Source of the DNA: Rhodoluna sp.
GTDB lineage: Bacteria; Actinomycetota; Actinomycetes; Actinomycetales; Microbacteriaceae
NCBI GenBank assembly: GCA_026393335.1
Contig: JAPLAJ010000111.1
Location: forward strand, 1-18,428
Length of the DNA stretch: 18,428 bases
Direction: 5' to 3'
Part shown: positions 1-10,300 of the stretch, in pieces
Layout of the letters: every line of letters begins with the position of its first letter
Position numbering within the stretch: the stretch's first letter is position 1
Position numbers and translations under genes: made by a program
Notes under the pieces: generated by a model
Told to the model about the DNA's origin: nothing
Databases searched by the model: none
Seen by the model: only the letters and a program-made list of their open reading frames with translations

Positions 1-924
1 GCTCTTGACCTGTGGGTCACCAAGAATTACATCTAGACCTGCAGCCATAACTTCAGCTGAAGCTCCACCACCAATATCTAAGAAGTTAGCTGGCTTCACA
101 CCACCGTGCTTTTCACCTGCGTAAGCAACAACATCGAGTGTCGACATAACTAGCCCTGCACCATTACCAATGATTCCAACTTCACCGTCTAATTTGACGT
201 AGTTCAAATCTGATTCTTTAGCCTTAGCCTCAAGTGGATCTAGTTGGTCACGCTCCATGGTTTCTCTTTGGTGACGGAACTCAGCGTTGTCATCTAGCGA
301 GACCTTGCCATCAAGGGCGATGATCTCTCCTGACTTAGAAAGAATTAGTGGGTTGACTTCAACCAGAGTCGCATCTTCTTTAACGAAGACATCATAAAGT
401 TTCACAAATACTGGAGCGACCTTGGCAGCAATCTCATCACTGAAACCTCCAGCCTTAGCAATTTCCAAAGCCTTAGACAAATCAATTCCTTGAATAGCAT
501 CGATAGCGATCTTCGCTAGCGCTTCAGGGCGTTCTTCAGCCAGCTGCTCAATTTCCATTCCACCTTCGACACTGCATAGAGAAAGGAATGTTCTATTGCT
601 TCTATCTAGCAAGACAGAGAAGTAGTACTCCTTATCAATGGCAGCACCTTCAACAATCATCACGCGGTTAACCGGAAGATCCTTGATGGTCAGTTTCAAA
701 ATTGCCTCAGCTGCAGCTCTAGCCTCTTCAGGGTTATGAGCTAGCTTGACACCACCGGCTTTACCGCGGCCACCAGCTTTAACCTGAGCCTTGACAACTA
801 CAGTGCCGCCAATCTTGGCTGCTGCTGCCTCTGCTTCTTCTGGGGTGTCTGCGATTAGTCCCTGAAGAACTGGGACTGCGTGGGCCTCGAACATGTCTCG
901 GGCCTGATATTCAAATAAATCCAC
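1..924 (-). CDS. sucC: Succinyl-CoA synthetase (ADP-forming) beta subunit, 3' end missing
   Basis: Beta subunit of succinyl-CoA ligase, which with the alpha subunit SucD interconverts succinyl-CoA and succinate with substrate-level ATP formation in the TCA cycle, in the cytoplasm. The GTG at 924 opens a frame reading MDLFEYQARDMF, the usual SucC N-terminus. A TAA codon lies directly upstream in frame, so no longer start is possible. The ATP-grasp glycine loop KAGGRGKAGGVK is at about residues 49-60. Further on come the family stretches EVNPL, NGAGLVMSTLD and ANFLDIGGGA. About 308 of the usual 390 or so residues are present; the reading frame runs off the left edge shortly before the conserved FGGI segment. 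It lies 52 nt downstream of pcrA on the same strand, and sucD is expected beyond the edge. No strong Shine-Dalgarno is visible, only a weak GGA-containing stretch. The identification is secure. Confidence 0.96.
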   Translation of the reverse strand, partial: MDLFEYQARDMFEAHAVPVLQGLIADTPEEAEAAAAKIGGTVVVKAQVKAGGRGKAGGVKLAHNPEEARAAAEAILKLTIKDLPVNRVMIVEGAAIDKEYYFSVLLDRSNRTFLSLCSVEGGMEIEQLAEERPEALAKIAIDAIQGIDLSKALEIAKAGGFSDEIAAKVAPVFVKLYDVFVKEDATLVEVNPLILSKSGEIIALDGKVSLDDNAEFRHQRETMERDQLDPLEAKAKESDLNYVKLDGEVGIIGNGAGLVMSTLDVVAYAGEKHGGVKPANFLDIGGGASAEVMAAGLDVILGDPQVKS

Positions 925-976
925 TTATGATTCCATTCACAAAAAGGGCACTGAAGAGCGTGCACCAGAGACCAGT

Positions 977-3253
977 TTAGAGCCTCTCGATAGGAGCCAC
1001 ACGCACCATGAGGCGCTTAGTGCCAACCTTTTCAAACCTAATCTCAGCTGTCTGCCTCGCACCTTCGCCAGTTGTCTCAACGACAGTTCCAACGCCAAAT
1101 GCATCATGCTTCACCCGGTCCCCGACAGAGAGCACCAAACCCTCGTTGTTTCTCACCGTGGTGATCTCGTTGTTCCAGACCTTCTTTTCCTTCACAGGTC
1201 GGTCATAGCCGGTTCCAACCGCCCTTGGCTGATACCTAGGAGTCTCTCGTTCGGCACCTCTTTGATCTACAAGTTCAACTGGGATATCAAGGAGGAAGTT
1301 AGAAGGCATGGTTGAGTTCAATTGACCAAACAAAGTCCTCTGCATGGCAATGGTTAGATACAATAACTTCATCGCTCTAGTGATACCCACATAGAACAAT
1401 CTGCGCTCTTCAGCTAGGCCACCAATTTCTTCAAAAGATCTCATGTGTGGCAAAGTGCCTTGCTCTAAACCAGCAATAAAGACAACCGGGTATTCCAAAC
1501 CTTTAGCAGTGTGCAGAGTCATTAGAGATACCTGACCTGAACCATCATCAATTTCATCAGCTGCTGCAGCCAAGGTAATCTCAGCCAGATAGTCAGCCAA
1601 AGTAGCCTCTGGGTTGCGCAGCTGATACTCAACTACCTGACCGACAAGAGCATCAAGGTTTTCAACCCTTGCCTCATCCTGAGGGTCACGACTCATCTCG
1701 AGAGCATATCTATATCCAGATCTAACCAATGCTTCAATCAAGACATCGCTGATCTTTGTTGTGTGTGACATCTGCTCAAGAGAATCAAGAAGATTAGCGA
1801 ACTTAGTAATGGCTTCAGTGAGCTTTGGCCCAAGACCTAATTCAGTTGAGTAAGACAGAGCTTCTCTGAAGCTGATGTTGTTGTTTCTAGCTAGCTGAGC
1901 AATCTTTAGTTCAGTCTTGTCGCCGATACCTCGCCCTGGCTCATTGATGACTCTTCTAACAGCCTCATCGTTACGACCATTAGAAACAGCAGTTAGATAA
2001 GCAAGCGCATCTTTTATTTCTTTACGCTCATAGAACTTCAAACCACCGATAACTGCATAAGGAACTCTCTGTGATTTGAGCTCTGCTTCAATACTTGGAG
2101 TTAGCGCGTTAGTTCTATAAAGAATCGCCATTTGTGAATAGGCAACACCATCGCCGTGGTGTTCTTTGATCTGGTCAACAATAAAGCCAGCTTCATGTCT
2201 TTCATCAACGGCTGTGAACTGGACAACCCTTTCGCCTGCTCCAGCATCAGTCCAAAGATTCTTATCTGGTCGATCAAAGTTCTTAGCAATAACAGCGTTA
2301 GCAGCAGAAAGAATGTTCTGGGTTGAACGGTAGTTCTGCTCAAGCAGGATTGTGTGAGCGCCTCTAAAATCCTTGCTGAACTCAGAGATGTTTCTGATGT
2401 CCGCTCCGCGGAAGGCATAAATTGATTGGTCGCTGTCACCAACAACGGTGAGTGAAGCAGGGCCAACTAACTCCCCTGTTTTTGGATCAGGAGTATTGAA
2501 CTTAGGATCTACGCCTTTAGTCAGTTCACGAATCAGAGCGTATTGAGCATGGTTAGTGTCTTGATACTCATCAACCAAGACATGTCTGAACTTCCTTTGG
2601 TAGTTAGCTGCCACCTCAGGGAATGCTCTGAGTAAGAAAACGGTCTCCCCGATTAGATCATCAAAGTCAAAAGCGTTGTTACGCTTCTTCTCTGCTTCAT
2701 AAGCCAAGAAGATTTCAGCAATTGCCTGGGACTTAGGGTTCTTGGTATCGATGTTCGCTGCGAAATCTTCAGCAGTTTGTAATTCGTTCTTCGCCTTGCT
2801 GATGACAGAGGCAACAACCTGAGCCTTGAGGCTGTCTATGTCATGGCCGCCAGCCTTGATTAGCCTCTTGATCAGAGCCCTTGAGTCCCCTGTGTCATAG
2901 ACGGTGAAGTTTGAGTTATGCCCTAGACGCTCTGCCTCTCTTCTAAGTATTTGCAGGCAAGCAGAGTGGAAAGTCCTAATCCACATGCCCTCAGGGTCGC
3001 CAACTAGGTGCTTGATACGTTCACGCATCTCAGCTGCAGCTTTGTTAGTAAAGGTGATAGCCAGGATCTGGGAAGGCCAGGCTTCTCTTTGCTCCATAAG
3101 GTGAGCAATGCGGTGGGTTAGGACCTTGGTCTTACCTGAACCTGCTCCAGCCACAATCAATAGAGCCGGACCTCTATATAGGACGGCTTCAGCTTGCTGG
3201 GGGTTTAGGCCCTCGAGCAACTGTGATGGGTTTGCAGGTTCAATCCAAGTCAT
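977..3253 (-). CDS. pcrA: ATP-dependent DNA helicase PcrA/UvrD family
   Basis: Superfamily 1A 3'-5' DNA helicase, used in nucleotide-excision repair, replication restart and removal of recombination intermediates. The 758 residues match the family's usual length and all SF1 motifs are in order: Q motif LNPQQ (16-20), Walker A AGAGSGKT (35-42), motif Ia ITFTNKAAAEM (66-76), Walker B VDEYQDT (227-233), motif III VGDSDQSIYAFRGA (271-284), motif IV LEQNYRST (304-311), motif V LHTAKGLEYPVVF (580-592) and motif VI EERRLFYVGITRA (615-627). The C-terminal tail carries a GDRVKHDAFGVGTV segment (711-724), typical of PcrA C-termini that contact RNA polymerase. The ATG at 3253 gives an N-terminus that enters the Q motif directly. 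It lies 33 nt downstream of the phosphodiesterase gene and 52 nt upstream of sucC. PcrA and UvrD cannot be separated by name with certainty; PcrA is the usual actinobacterial assignment. Confidence 0.95.
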   Translation of the reverse strand: MTWIEPANPSQLLEGLNPQQAEAVLYRGPALLIVAGAGSGKTKVLTHRIAHLMEQREAWPSQILAITFTNKAAAEMRERIKHLVGDPEGMWIRTFHSACLQILRREAERLGHNSNFTVYDTGDSRALIKRLIKAGGHDIDSLKAQVVASVISKAKNELQTAEDFAANIDTKNPKSQAIAEIFLAYEAEKKRNNAFDFDDLIGETVFLLRAFPEVAANYQRKFRHVLVDEYQDTNHAQYALIRELTKGVDPKFNTPDPKTGELVGPASLTVVGDSDQSIYAFRGADIRNISEFSKDFRGAHTILLEQNYRSTQNILSAANAVIAKNFDRPDKNLWTDAGAGERVVQFTAVDERHEAGFIVDQIKEHHGDGVAYSQMAILYRTNALTPSIEAELKSQRVPYAVIGGLKFYERKEIKDALAYLTAVSNGRNDEAVRRVINEPGRGIGDKTELKIAQLARNNNISFREALSYSTELGLGPKLTEAITKFANLLDSLEQMSHTTKISDVLIEALVRSGYRYALEMSRDPQDEARVENLDALVGQVVEYQLRNPEATLADYLAEITLAAAADEIDDGSGQVSLMTLHTAKGLEYPVVFIAGLEQGTLPHMRSFEEIGGLAEERRLFYVGITRAMKLLYLTIAMQRTLFGQLNSTMPSNFLLDIPVELVDQRGAERETPRYQPRAVGTGYDRPVKEKKVWNNEITTVRNNEGLVLSVGDRVKHDAFGVGTVVETTGEGARQTAEIRFEKVGTKRLMVRVAPIERL

Positions 3254-3286
3254 GACTTAGCCATTTTAGGTTGAAGAACTGACAGA

Positions 3287-4165
3287 TTAGCCACGCTCGT
3301 CCAACACACGCCGCAAAAGATCTGGCTGGTCAGCAAATATGCCATCAACTCCTGTTTGAATCAGTTCTTCGTAGTAAGCCTCGATGGTGGTTGTGGCATT
3401 CTCAGCTCGAGCTGTGTATACCCAGACTTCAAGCCCTAGGTCATGACAGGATTCGACCCAGGTATCAGCAGAGAGCAGCATGTGAGTTGCAATAGATAAA
3501 CCATCAAACTCTTCAGCTAACTTGACTAAATCAACTTCAACTATTTTTGTTGAATCTATTGCGAGAAAGTATTTCGCACTCATGCCATTTAATTCAAATT
3601 CGGATTTTGCGTCTTGCAATAGAGCATGGTGGAAGGACTCAACATAAAGTTCCAAATTATTTGATCGTGCCGGGGATGCAAGAACTTCATCAGCAACTAA
3701 CTTCCCGATGTTCTCTCGAAGAGCCGTTAGATGACTTCCAGTTTTGATTTCAATAACAAGTATTTTGTTTTTCAAAAAATCTGCATGAAGTACCTCTGTT
3801 AATGTAGGAATTTCAAATTCATTATCAAACTTTGCACTACCTGGCCGCAGATCAGGAATTCTTTCGATTGCTCGAAGTAATTTGATGTGCTCCAAATCAA
3901 GATCTTCTGAATACCAGTCAATGTGATACTGCCCTTCAACGCTTCCGTCTCGTTTGAGTGCTTCGAACTGACTTAGCTGAGCAATGTTAGTAGTTTGGCT
4001 AAGGATGTTTTCGTGGCGAATAATCAGCTTGGAATCTTTAGTGTTCACAACATCTAATTCGATGCCGTCAGCACCTTGTTCTATCCCTAGTTTGAAGGCC
4101 TCAAGAGTGTTTTCGGGGCGATAACCGCTAGCTCCTCGATGGGCAATAACGATGGGCTTGCTCAA
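3287..4165 (-). CDS. Glycerophosphodiester phosphodiesterase (GDPD family)
   Basis: Hydrolyses glycerophosphodiesters from phospholipid turnover to glycerol 3-phosphate and an alcohol. The GDPD TIM-barrel signature is complete: HRGASGYRPENT near the N-terminus, DGIELDV, then IRHENIL with the second active-site histidine, LVIEIKTG supplying a metal-binding glutamate, and a closing GVDGIFADQPDLL. The spacing resembles the GlpQ-like branch, but I see no signal peptide or membrane segment, so a cytoplasmic enzyme is more likely. No ATG exists in the 5' part of the frame. The first possible start is TTG at 4213, just after an in-frame TGA. I prefer TTG at 4165, because the stretch AGAAAGG (4173-4179) sits 7 nt upstream and the protein then begins MSKPIVIAHRG, as family members do (292 residues rather than 308). 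By eye its base composition looks more AT-rich than its neighbours. It is divergent from the giant surface-protein gene and probably co-transcribed with pcrA. Confidence 0.9.
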   Translation of the reverse strand: MSKPIVIAHRGASGYRPENTLEAFKLGIEQGADGIELDVVNTKDSKLIIRHENILSQTTNIAQLSQFEALKRDGSVEGQYHIDWYSEDLDLEHIKLLRAIERIPDLRPGSAKFDNEFEIPTLTEVLHADFLKNKILVIEIKTGSHLTALRENIGKLVADEVLASPARSNNLELYVESFHHALLQDAKSEFELNGMSAKYFLAIDSTKIVEVDLVKLAEEFDGLSIATHMLLSADTWVESCHDLGLEVWVYTARAENATTTIEAYYEELIQTGVDGIFADQPDLLRRVLDERG

Positions 4166-4324
4166 ATGTTCGCCTTTCTGAACAAAAAACCTGGACTCTA
4201 CTTTGGAACTCAAATTTCATTCGCATAAGCGAATTTATCAGGTACCCATTCAGGCAAGATTCATAAAATTTGATGAAACACCACCTTTATACACGCTAGC
4301 AAACTAATTGGAAAGATCCTTTCG
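4166..4324. promoter_or_regulatory. Divergent intergenic region with possible promoters and a small inverted repeat
   Basis: This gap separates the divergent phosphodiesterase and giant-protein genes, so it should hold promoters for both. An inverted repeat ATTCGC-ATAA-GCGAAT (4219-4234, 6-bp arms) lies in it and could be an operator or a hairpin in the leader of the minus-strand gene. On the plus strand TATACA (4288-4293) is a plausible -10 box about 30 nt before the ATG, but the nearest -35-like TTGATG (4270-4275) is only 12 nt away, so promoter placement is tentative. Confidence 0.35.
4310..4315 (+). promoter_or_regulatory. Shine-Dalgarno-like site of the giant surface-protein gene
   Basis: GGAAAG lies 9 nt before the ATG at 4325 and supports that start. 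The site is the left part of a small hairpin GAAAG-ATC-CTTTC (4311-4323), so it could be partly masked in the mRNA. With only 5 bp and a 3-nt loop the masking would be weak. Confidence 0.5.
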
Positions 4325-7300
4325 ATGAAGAACTCACGCGTCCTCTCTGCATTCTCCACATTCCTTATGGCAGTTGGTCTTCTGACCTTCATCCCCACAA
4401 TAAAAGCGGAAGCTGCTGCAAGCTGTGTAGGTACCACATGTACCCAGACCTTTACTGCGAATAATGCTGTGCAGACTTTCGTTCCAGCAGCAGCCGGGAC
4501 ACAGTTGACCGTAACCCTAAACGGTGGTGCTGGTGGACGTGGTGGAGGCGACGCCGGTGGTGGAGGTGGAACCGGTATCGGTGGTAACCGAGTCACTTTT
4601 GATTATGTGACTACAAGCGCTTCTCCTTTATATCTATACATCGGTAATGCTGGAGCAAATGGTTCAGGTGGATCTGGAAATGGTGGAGGTGCTGCTGGTG
4701 GAAACCCTTGGACTATCTACAACGGTGGACGCGGCGGAAATGCTGGTAGCCAGGGAAGTTCTGGTGGCGGTGGAGCTGGTGGAGCTGCAACTCTGATATC
4801 AACTGGTGATAAGACTGGCGTTATCGCTGTAGCCGGTGGTGGAGGTGGAGGTGGAGGTGCCAACATCAACTCAAACGGAACTAACGGAAAAGTTGATACT
4901 GGTGCACAGACAGCTAACACAACTGGTGCTGCTGGCCAAGACTGGAGCGGCGATGGCTCCGGTGGTGGAGGTGGTGGAGGTGGTGCCACTGGAGGTACTG
5001 GAGGTACAGGTTCTAGCGATGGCTGGAACCCTGGTGGTCAAGGTGGTGTAACTGGTCGTAACTTAATTCCTGCAAACTCAAACGGTGTTGCTACTGCAAA
5101 CGTAAACGCAGGTATTGGTTCGATCACAATTACTTGGCCGAACGGTCCTTCAGCAAGCGTAAGACCTAGCTTCACTGATTCATCAATTGCCAAGGTAGGT
5201 CAAGTCCTAGTTCCAACTGCAGGAACCTATACAGCATCATCTGGAACAGTCACAGTTTCCAACCGTCGCTGGCAAATCTCTACCGATGGAAGCACTTGGG
5301 CAGATATCTCACCTACCGTGTCAGGTGAATACACAATTCAACCTGGCGATGCAGGAAAGTATGTTCGATTTGCTGAAACCGCAACTGACTCAAACGCCGC
5401 TCTTACCTACGGTTCAGCACCTTCTTTGCAGATTACCGCTGCACCTAACTTCACTGCAGAAAACCCAACAGGTACTGCAGCAAACACTGTTCTAAATTCT
5501 GTTTTCGCCGGCTATACATTCCAAGCGAGCGGTTTAAGAAATGTCTTTAGCATCTCAGCAGGATCGCTTCCTGCTGGCATTACTCTAAATTCTTCAACCG
5601 GCGCACTATCTGGAACATCAACATCCACTGGAATTTATACCTACAAGGTCAAAGCTACAAACGAAGCCGGTACCGATGAGACAGCAGAACTAACGATCGT
5701 CGTTGGAAGATCTCCTGTATTCACAAGCGATGACTCAATTCTTCAGTCCGTAAACAGAGTCACCAACCCAATTCGTGTTGGTGCTGTACTTCCTAACTTT
5801 GTTTTCACGACAGCTGCTTTCCCAACAGCCACATATGAATTGAAGACAGATGCAACCACTTTGCCTAACTGTGGCACTGCACCTAACTGTGCATACACCT
5901 ACGAAACAAGAGCACTACCTCCTGGTCTAACATTTGATGCGGCAACTGCATCTTTGAGTGGAACTCCAACTCAAGCTGGTGCTTATGTATTCGCAATTCA
6001 GGCAACTAACTCTGTCGGTAGTTCAATCGAAACAATTCATATGACAGTAGCTAGGAGAGCAGCTAACGCTTTCACGCTAACTTCAGACAAGAGCTCAGTA
6101 ATTGTTGTTCAGAACACAACCGTCACAGCCACAATCACTGCAGCAGGTGGCGATGGCAACGGTGCATTTAGCTTTGCTGTAGATCCATCTTCATCAGCCA
6201 TCTGTTCTGTAGTGAAGGCAACAGACACAACTGCAACCATGACTGTAACCACAGCAGGTAACTGTGTGATCAACGGAACTAAAGCTGCTGACGGTGGATT
6301 TGCTGCATCAAGATTGTCAATCACCGTTCCAATCAACAAAGCTCCACAAACAACACCACTGGCAATCACTCCTGATAGGCAGTTTGTCTATGGTGCTGCT
6401 CTCTGGCTGGTAGGTACCGGAGGAAATGGAACAGGTGCATTCACTTACGCTATTGCCCCTAACTCTCCTGCCGGCTGTGCAACAAGCACACAAAGCGGTA
6501 ACAACATGTACACCGGTCTAACTACTGGTTACACAACCGCTGGAACTTGTACCTACACGGTTACTAAAGCAGGAGATAACTTCTTCCTTCCTCAGACCAC
6601 TACTTACGTTCTTGAGATCAGCAAGGCTAGCCAGGCTGCTTTTGCTATTTCTAACCCAGGTGCTGCAAACTGGCACGCAACTAACGCTGTAACTCTGAAC
6701 CTAACCCCTTCTGGTGGAACTGGAACTGGTGCAGTTACTTACTTCCTAGACCCAACTGTTGCTAACGCTTGTACATTGAGTGGAAACGTTCTAACTGCAA
6801 AGAGCGCTGGTACTTGTACAGTTACCGCTATCAAAGCAGGAGATGCCAACTACAACCAAGCTAGTGCTGCTCCTGTTACCTGGACTATCAACCAGATTGC
6901 TCAAACTGCACTTGCTTACACAATGGCAACATCTACCGGGGCTACCCTGCCTTGGAATGGTTCAACACCTTACGTAGCGAACCCAACTGCAATTGTGACA
7001 ATCAACATGACCGGTGGATCTGGAACTGGCGCTTACACATATGTTGCATCAGGTAACTCTGGATGTGTAGTTCAAGGTGCAGGTCCAATAGCTTACGTTT
7101 ATGTGGCCCCTACTGGAACTGGTATCGGTTCTTGTGTAATTGCAATCACTAAAGCTGCGGATGTGAACTATACAGTTGCAACAACCAACACTCAGTTCTC
7201 ATTCACAGCTGCTGTTCAAGCACCTCTAGTTGCAACTGCTGCTAAGAGTTCATTGGACTTTGTGGCAACCACACTGGCAGATGCAGCTACTGCTGCTAAG

Positions 7301-10300
7301 ACTCAGATCACAGTCACTGGTGGTCTTGGAACTGGTGCTGTTTCCTATGCTGTTGCAGGTGGAAGCACATCTGTCTGTTCTGTTGATGCCAATGGTTTAG
7401 TTACCGATAAGACAGCGGGTTCTTGTGTTGTCAACGTAACAAAGGCAGCTGATAGTAACTACCAAGTTCAAACAACTTCTGTCACTATTACTTTCAACAA
7501 GCTAAACCAAGCTGAACTTGTTGCTAACCCAGCAGATGCCTCTGAGCCTTTTGTTTGGTCTCCAAAAGCTACTAACCAGATCACCACAACCGGTGGTGCT
7601 GGAACTGGTGCTGTTTCTTATGCTGTTGACCCTTCAACTTCAACTGTCTGTTCTGTTGGAGCAGCTAACGGTCTAATCACAAACATCACTGCCGGTACCT
7701 GTTTGATTAACGTGACCAAGGCAGCAGACACCAACTACAACGTTGTTACCGACCAGGTAAGTGTTGTCTTCACCAAGATAGATCCAGCTGCTATCACTTT
7801 GACTGCAGCCCCAACCTCTCTTGTATACACACCGCTAGCAAACAAGAACCAGACTTGGGTAACCATCGCGGGTGGTGCTAACTCAACAGGCGCTAACACC
7901 TTCTTCGTTGACCCAATGACAGAAGAGTACTGTTCAATCGCTTCAGTTGAAAGCACCCGTGTTCTGATTAACGCCAACCTTGCTGGATTCTGCTTGGTTG
8001 CTGTTGTCAAAGCAGCAGATGTGAACTACAACGAGATCAGAACCATGACGGCCTTCACCATAACCAAGATGGTTCAAACAATTAACGCATCTTCTACTCA
8101 AGGAACCTCACCAGGCTTCAAGGTAGCTCCTGACGCAACAACAACTATCACCGTAACTGGGCAGCAGGGAACTGGGACAACTCGATTTGTAATCGACCCA
8201 GCTGCTAACACAAGCAACTGTGCAATCGATCAGGCAACTGGAGTCGTCACTTCAACAACTGTTGGTACTTGTCGAATCACTGTTTCTAGAGATGGTGATG
8301 ACAACGTTCAGGCTTCTAACTCTGTTGTTATCAACCTGACAATCAACAAAGTCAACCAGTCTGTCATTACCCTTACTCCGACTGCTGATTTCAAACTTGC
8401 AGCTGTTGGTTCAGCCGCAGCTACATCGCCGTTGACTCTTGGTCTTGGCTACACAGGAACAGGTAACTTCACAAGAATTACTGCCGTCACTACTACGATT
8501 TGTACTATTTCAGGTGGTGGAGACAGCACTCTTACTCCTCCTACCTTTACTGCAACTGCTACCCCATCAATAACAGTGACTGCTGTTAACGATGGAACCT
8601 GTACATTGCAGTACACCAAACTAGGTGATGCTAACTTCAACGTTGCAACCAACTTCCAGGCTAGCTTCACAATCAACAAGGCATCTCAGGCTGATATAAA
8701 TGCCACCATCACAGTTGGATCAGCATCCATGCCATTTGTGATGACTCCTAAGGCAACTGCAACGATTCTTGGTTCAGGTGGTTCTGGAACTGGAATATTC
8801 AACTACATAGTAGATGCATCAAGTACTGGTATCTGTACAAGCAACGCAACTACAGGTGTGGTTACAGATGTCACTGCAGGAGTTTGTATCATCAACGTTA
8901 GGCGCATCGCAGACGGTGACTATGCGGATTCTGCAGTCAAGCAAGTAACAATTACCTTCACCAAGCTAGATCAGACTCCACTTGTTCTAAATGCAGCGAA
9001 GACCGCTTTGAAAGCAACCACATCTGCTCTAGACACAACTACCCTAAGCACAACAGGTGGTTTGGGAACGGGAGTAGTGACCTACGTAGTTGATCCAACA
9101 AGCGCTGCAGTTTGTTCTATCTCAGGAACTACAGTCACAGGTCTAGGTGCAGGTGACTGTAACATCACTGCAACTAAGGCAGCGGATGTTAACTACAACG
9201 CAGCAACAGCAACCATCAAGTTGACAATCACAAAGGGAACTCAAGCTACCTTTGCTGCTTACTGGTGGAACCAACCAAACCTTGGTACTGGAACTCAGGC
9301 TAACCCAACTCCGTTTAACCCAAACACTGACCAAATCAACTACTACATCGTCAGTGGTGGAGCGGGTACTGGTGATTATGTATTCTCGATTGATCCAGCC
9401 TCTGCTGCTGTGTGTACTTCAGCAAAGATTAGACCAAGTTACCCAACCCACATCATCGTTACTGCTATTTCTCACGGTGAATGTAGGGTTTCTGCATACA
9501 AGGCAGGTAATGCTGCGTGGGAAGACTCAAACGTAGTTTCAAATTCATTCTGGATTGGTAGGACTAACCAAGCGACTCTAACTGCAACTGCATCTAAGAC
9601 CACTCTTGGTTACTTCGATGCTCCAGCAAACACATTCACAGTGGCTGTTGCTGGTGGATCAGGAACTGGTGCAACTAGCATCTCTGTCAACCCTGCATCT
9701 GCTGCTATTTGTAGCGATGCAACAGTTGCTGATGGTGTTCTTACTGTAAAGACTCTAGGTGTTGGTAACTGTCTACTGTCTGCAGTGAAGGCTGCATCAC
9801 CTGGTTACAACCAAGCGACCTCTACACAAATCACAGTGACCATCACTAAGGGAACTCAAGCTCCTATTGTTATGACTGCTTCTCCTAGCGAACTTACCTA
9901 TGCTGTAAGCCCAAGAGCTACCTCAACTCTTACTGTTACCGGTGGTTCAGGAAACGGTGCCTTGAGCGTAGTTGTTGACTCTGGTTCAACTGCTGTATGT
10001 ACATACAACGCTGCTACTGGTGTTATCACTGCTATCCAAGCAGGTCGTTGTGATCTAACAGCAACTAAGGCTGCTGGTGCAGATGGTCTATTCAATGCTG
10101 CAACAGGAAAGCTAAGCGTAGTAATCAACAAGATTCTTCAAGCTCGACTAAACCTAACTGCGGTTACACCATTCATTACCTATGTTGAATCTCCTAAGCA
10201 GACAACTGCACTTACTCTTACCGGTGGTACTGGTACAGGTGCAATTAGCTACTCAGTAGACCCAGGTAGCGCGAGCGTTTGTACTGTTAACGTGGCTAAC

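Noticed and set aside
941..966. Possible terminator between pcrA and sucC (GCAC/GTGC arms followed by a T-run on the minus strand)
   Set aside because: The continuous stem is only 4 bp with an 8-nt loop, too weak to call.
4418..4426. Lipoprotein signal at Cys34 of the giant protein
   Set aside because: The residues before the cysteine are AAS, without the leucine-type residue at -3, and a polar KAEAAA stretch separates it from the hydrophobic core; a Sec type I signal is more likely.
4717..4989. Minus-strand open frame rich in proline opposite the glycine-rich domain
   Set aside because: It is the antisense of GGT/GGA glycine codons, lies fully inside the giant gene and has no family features.
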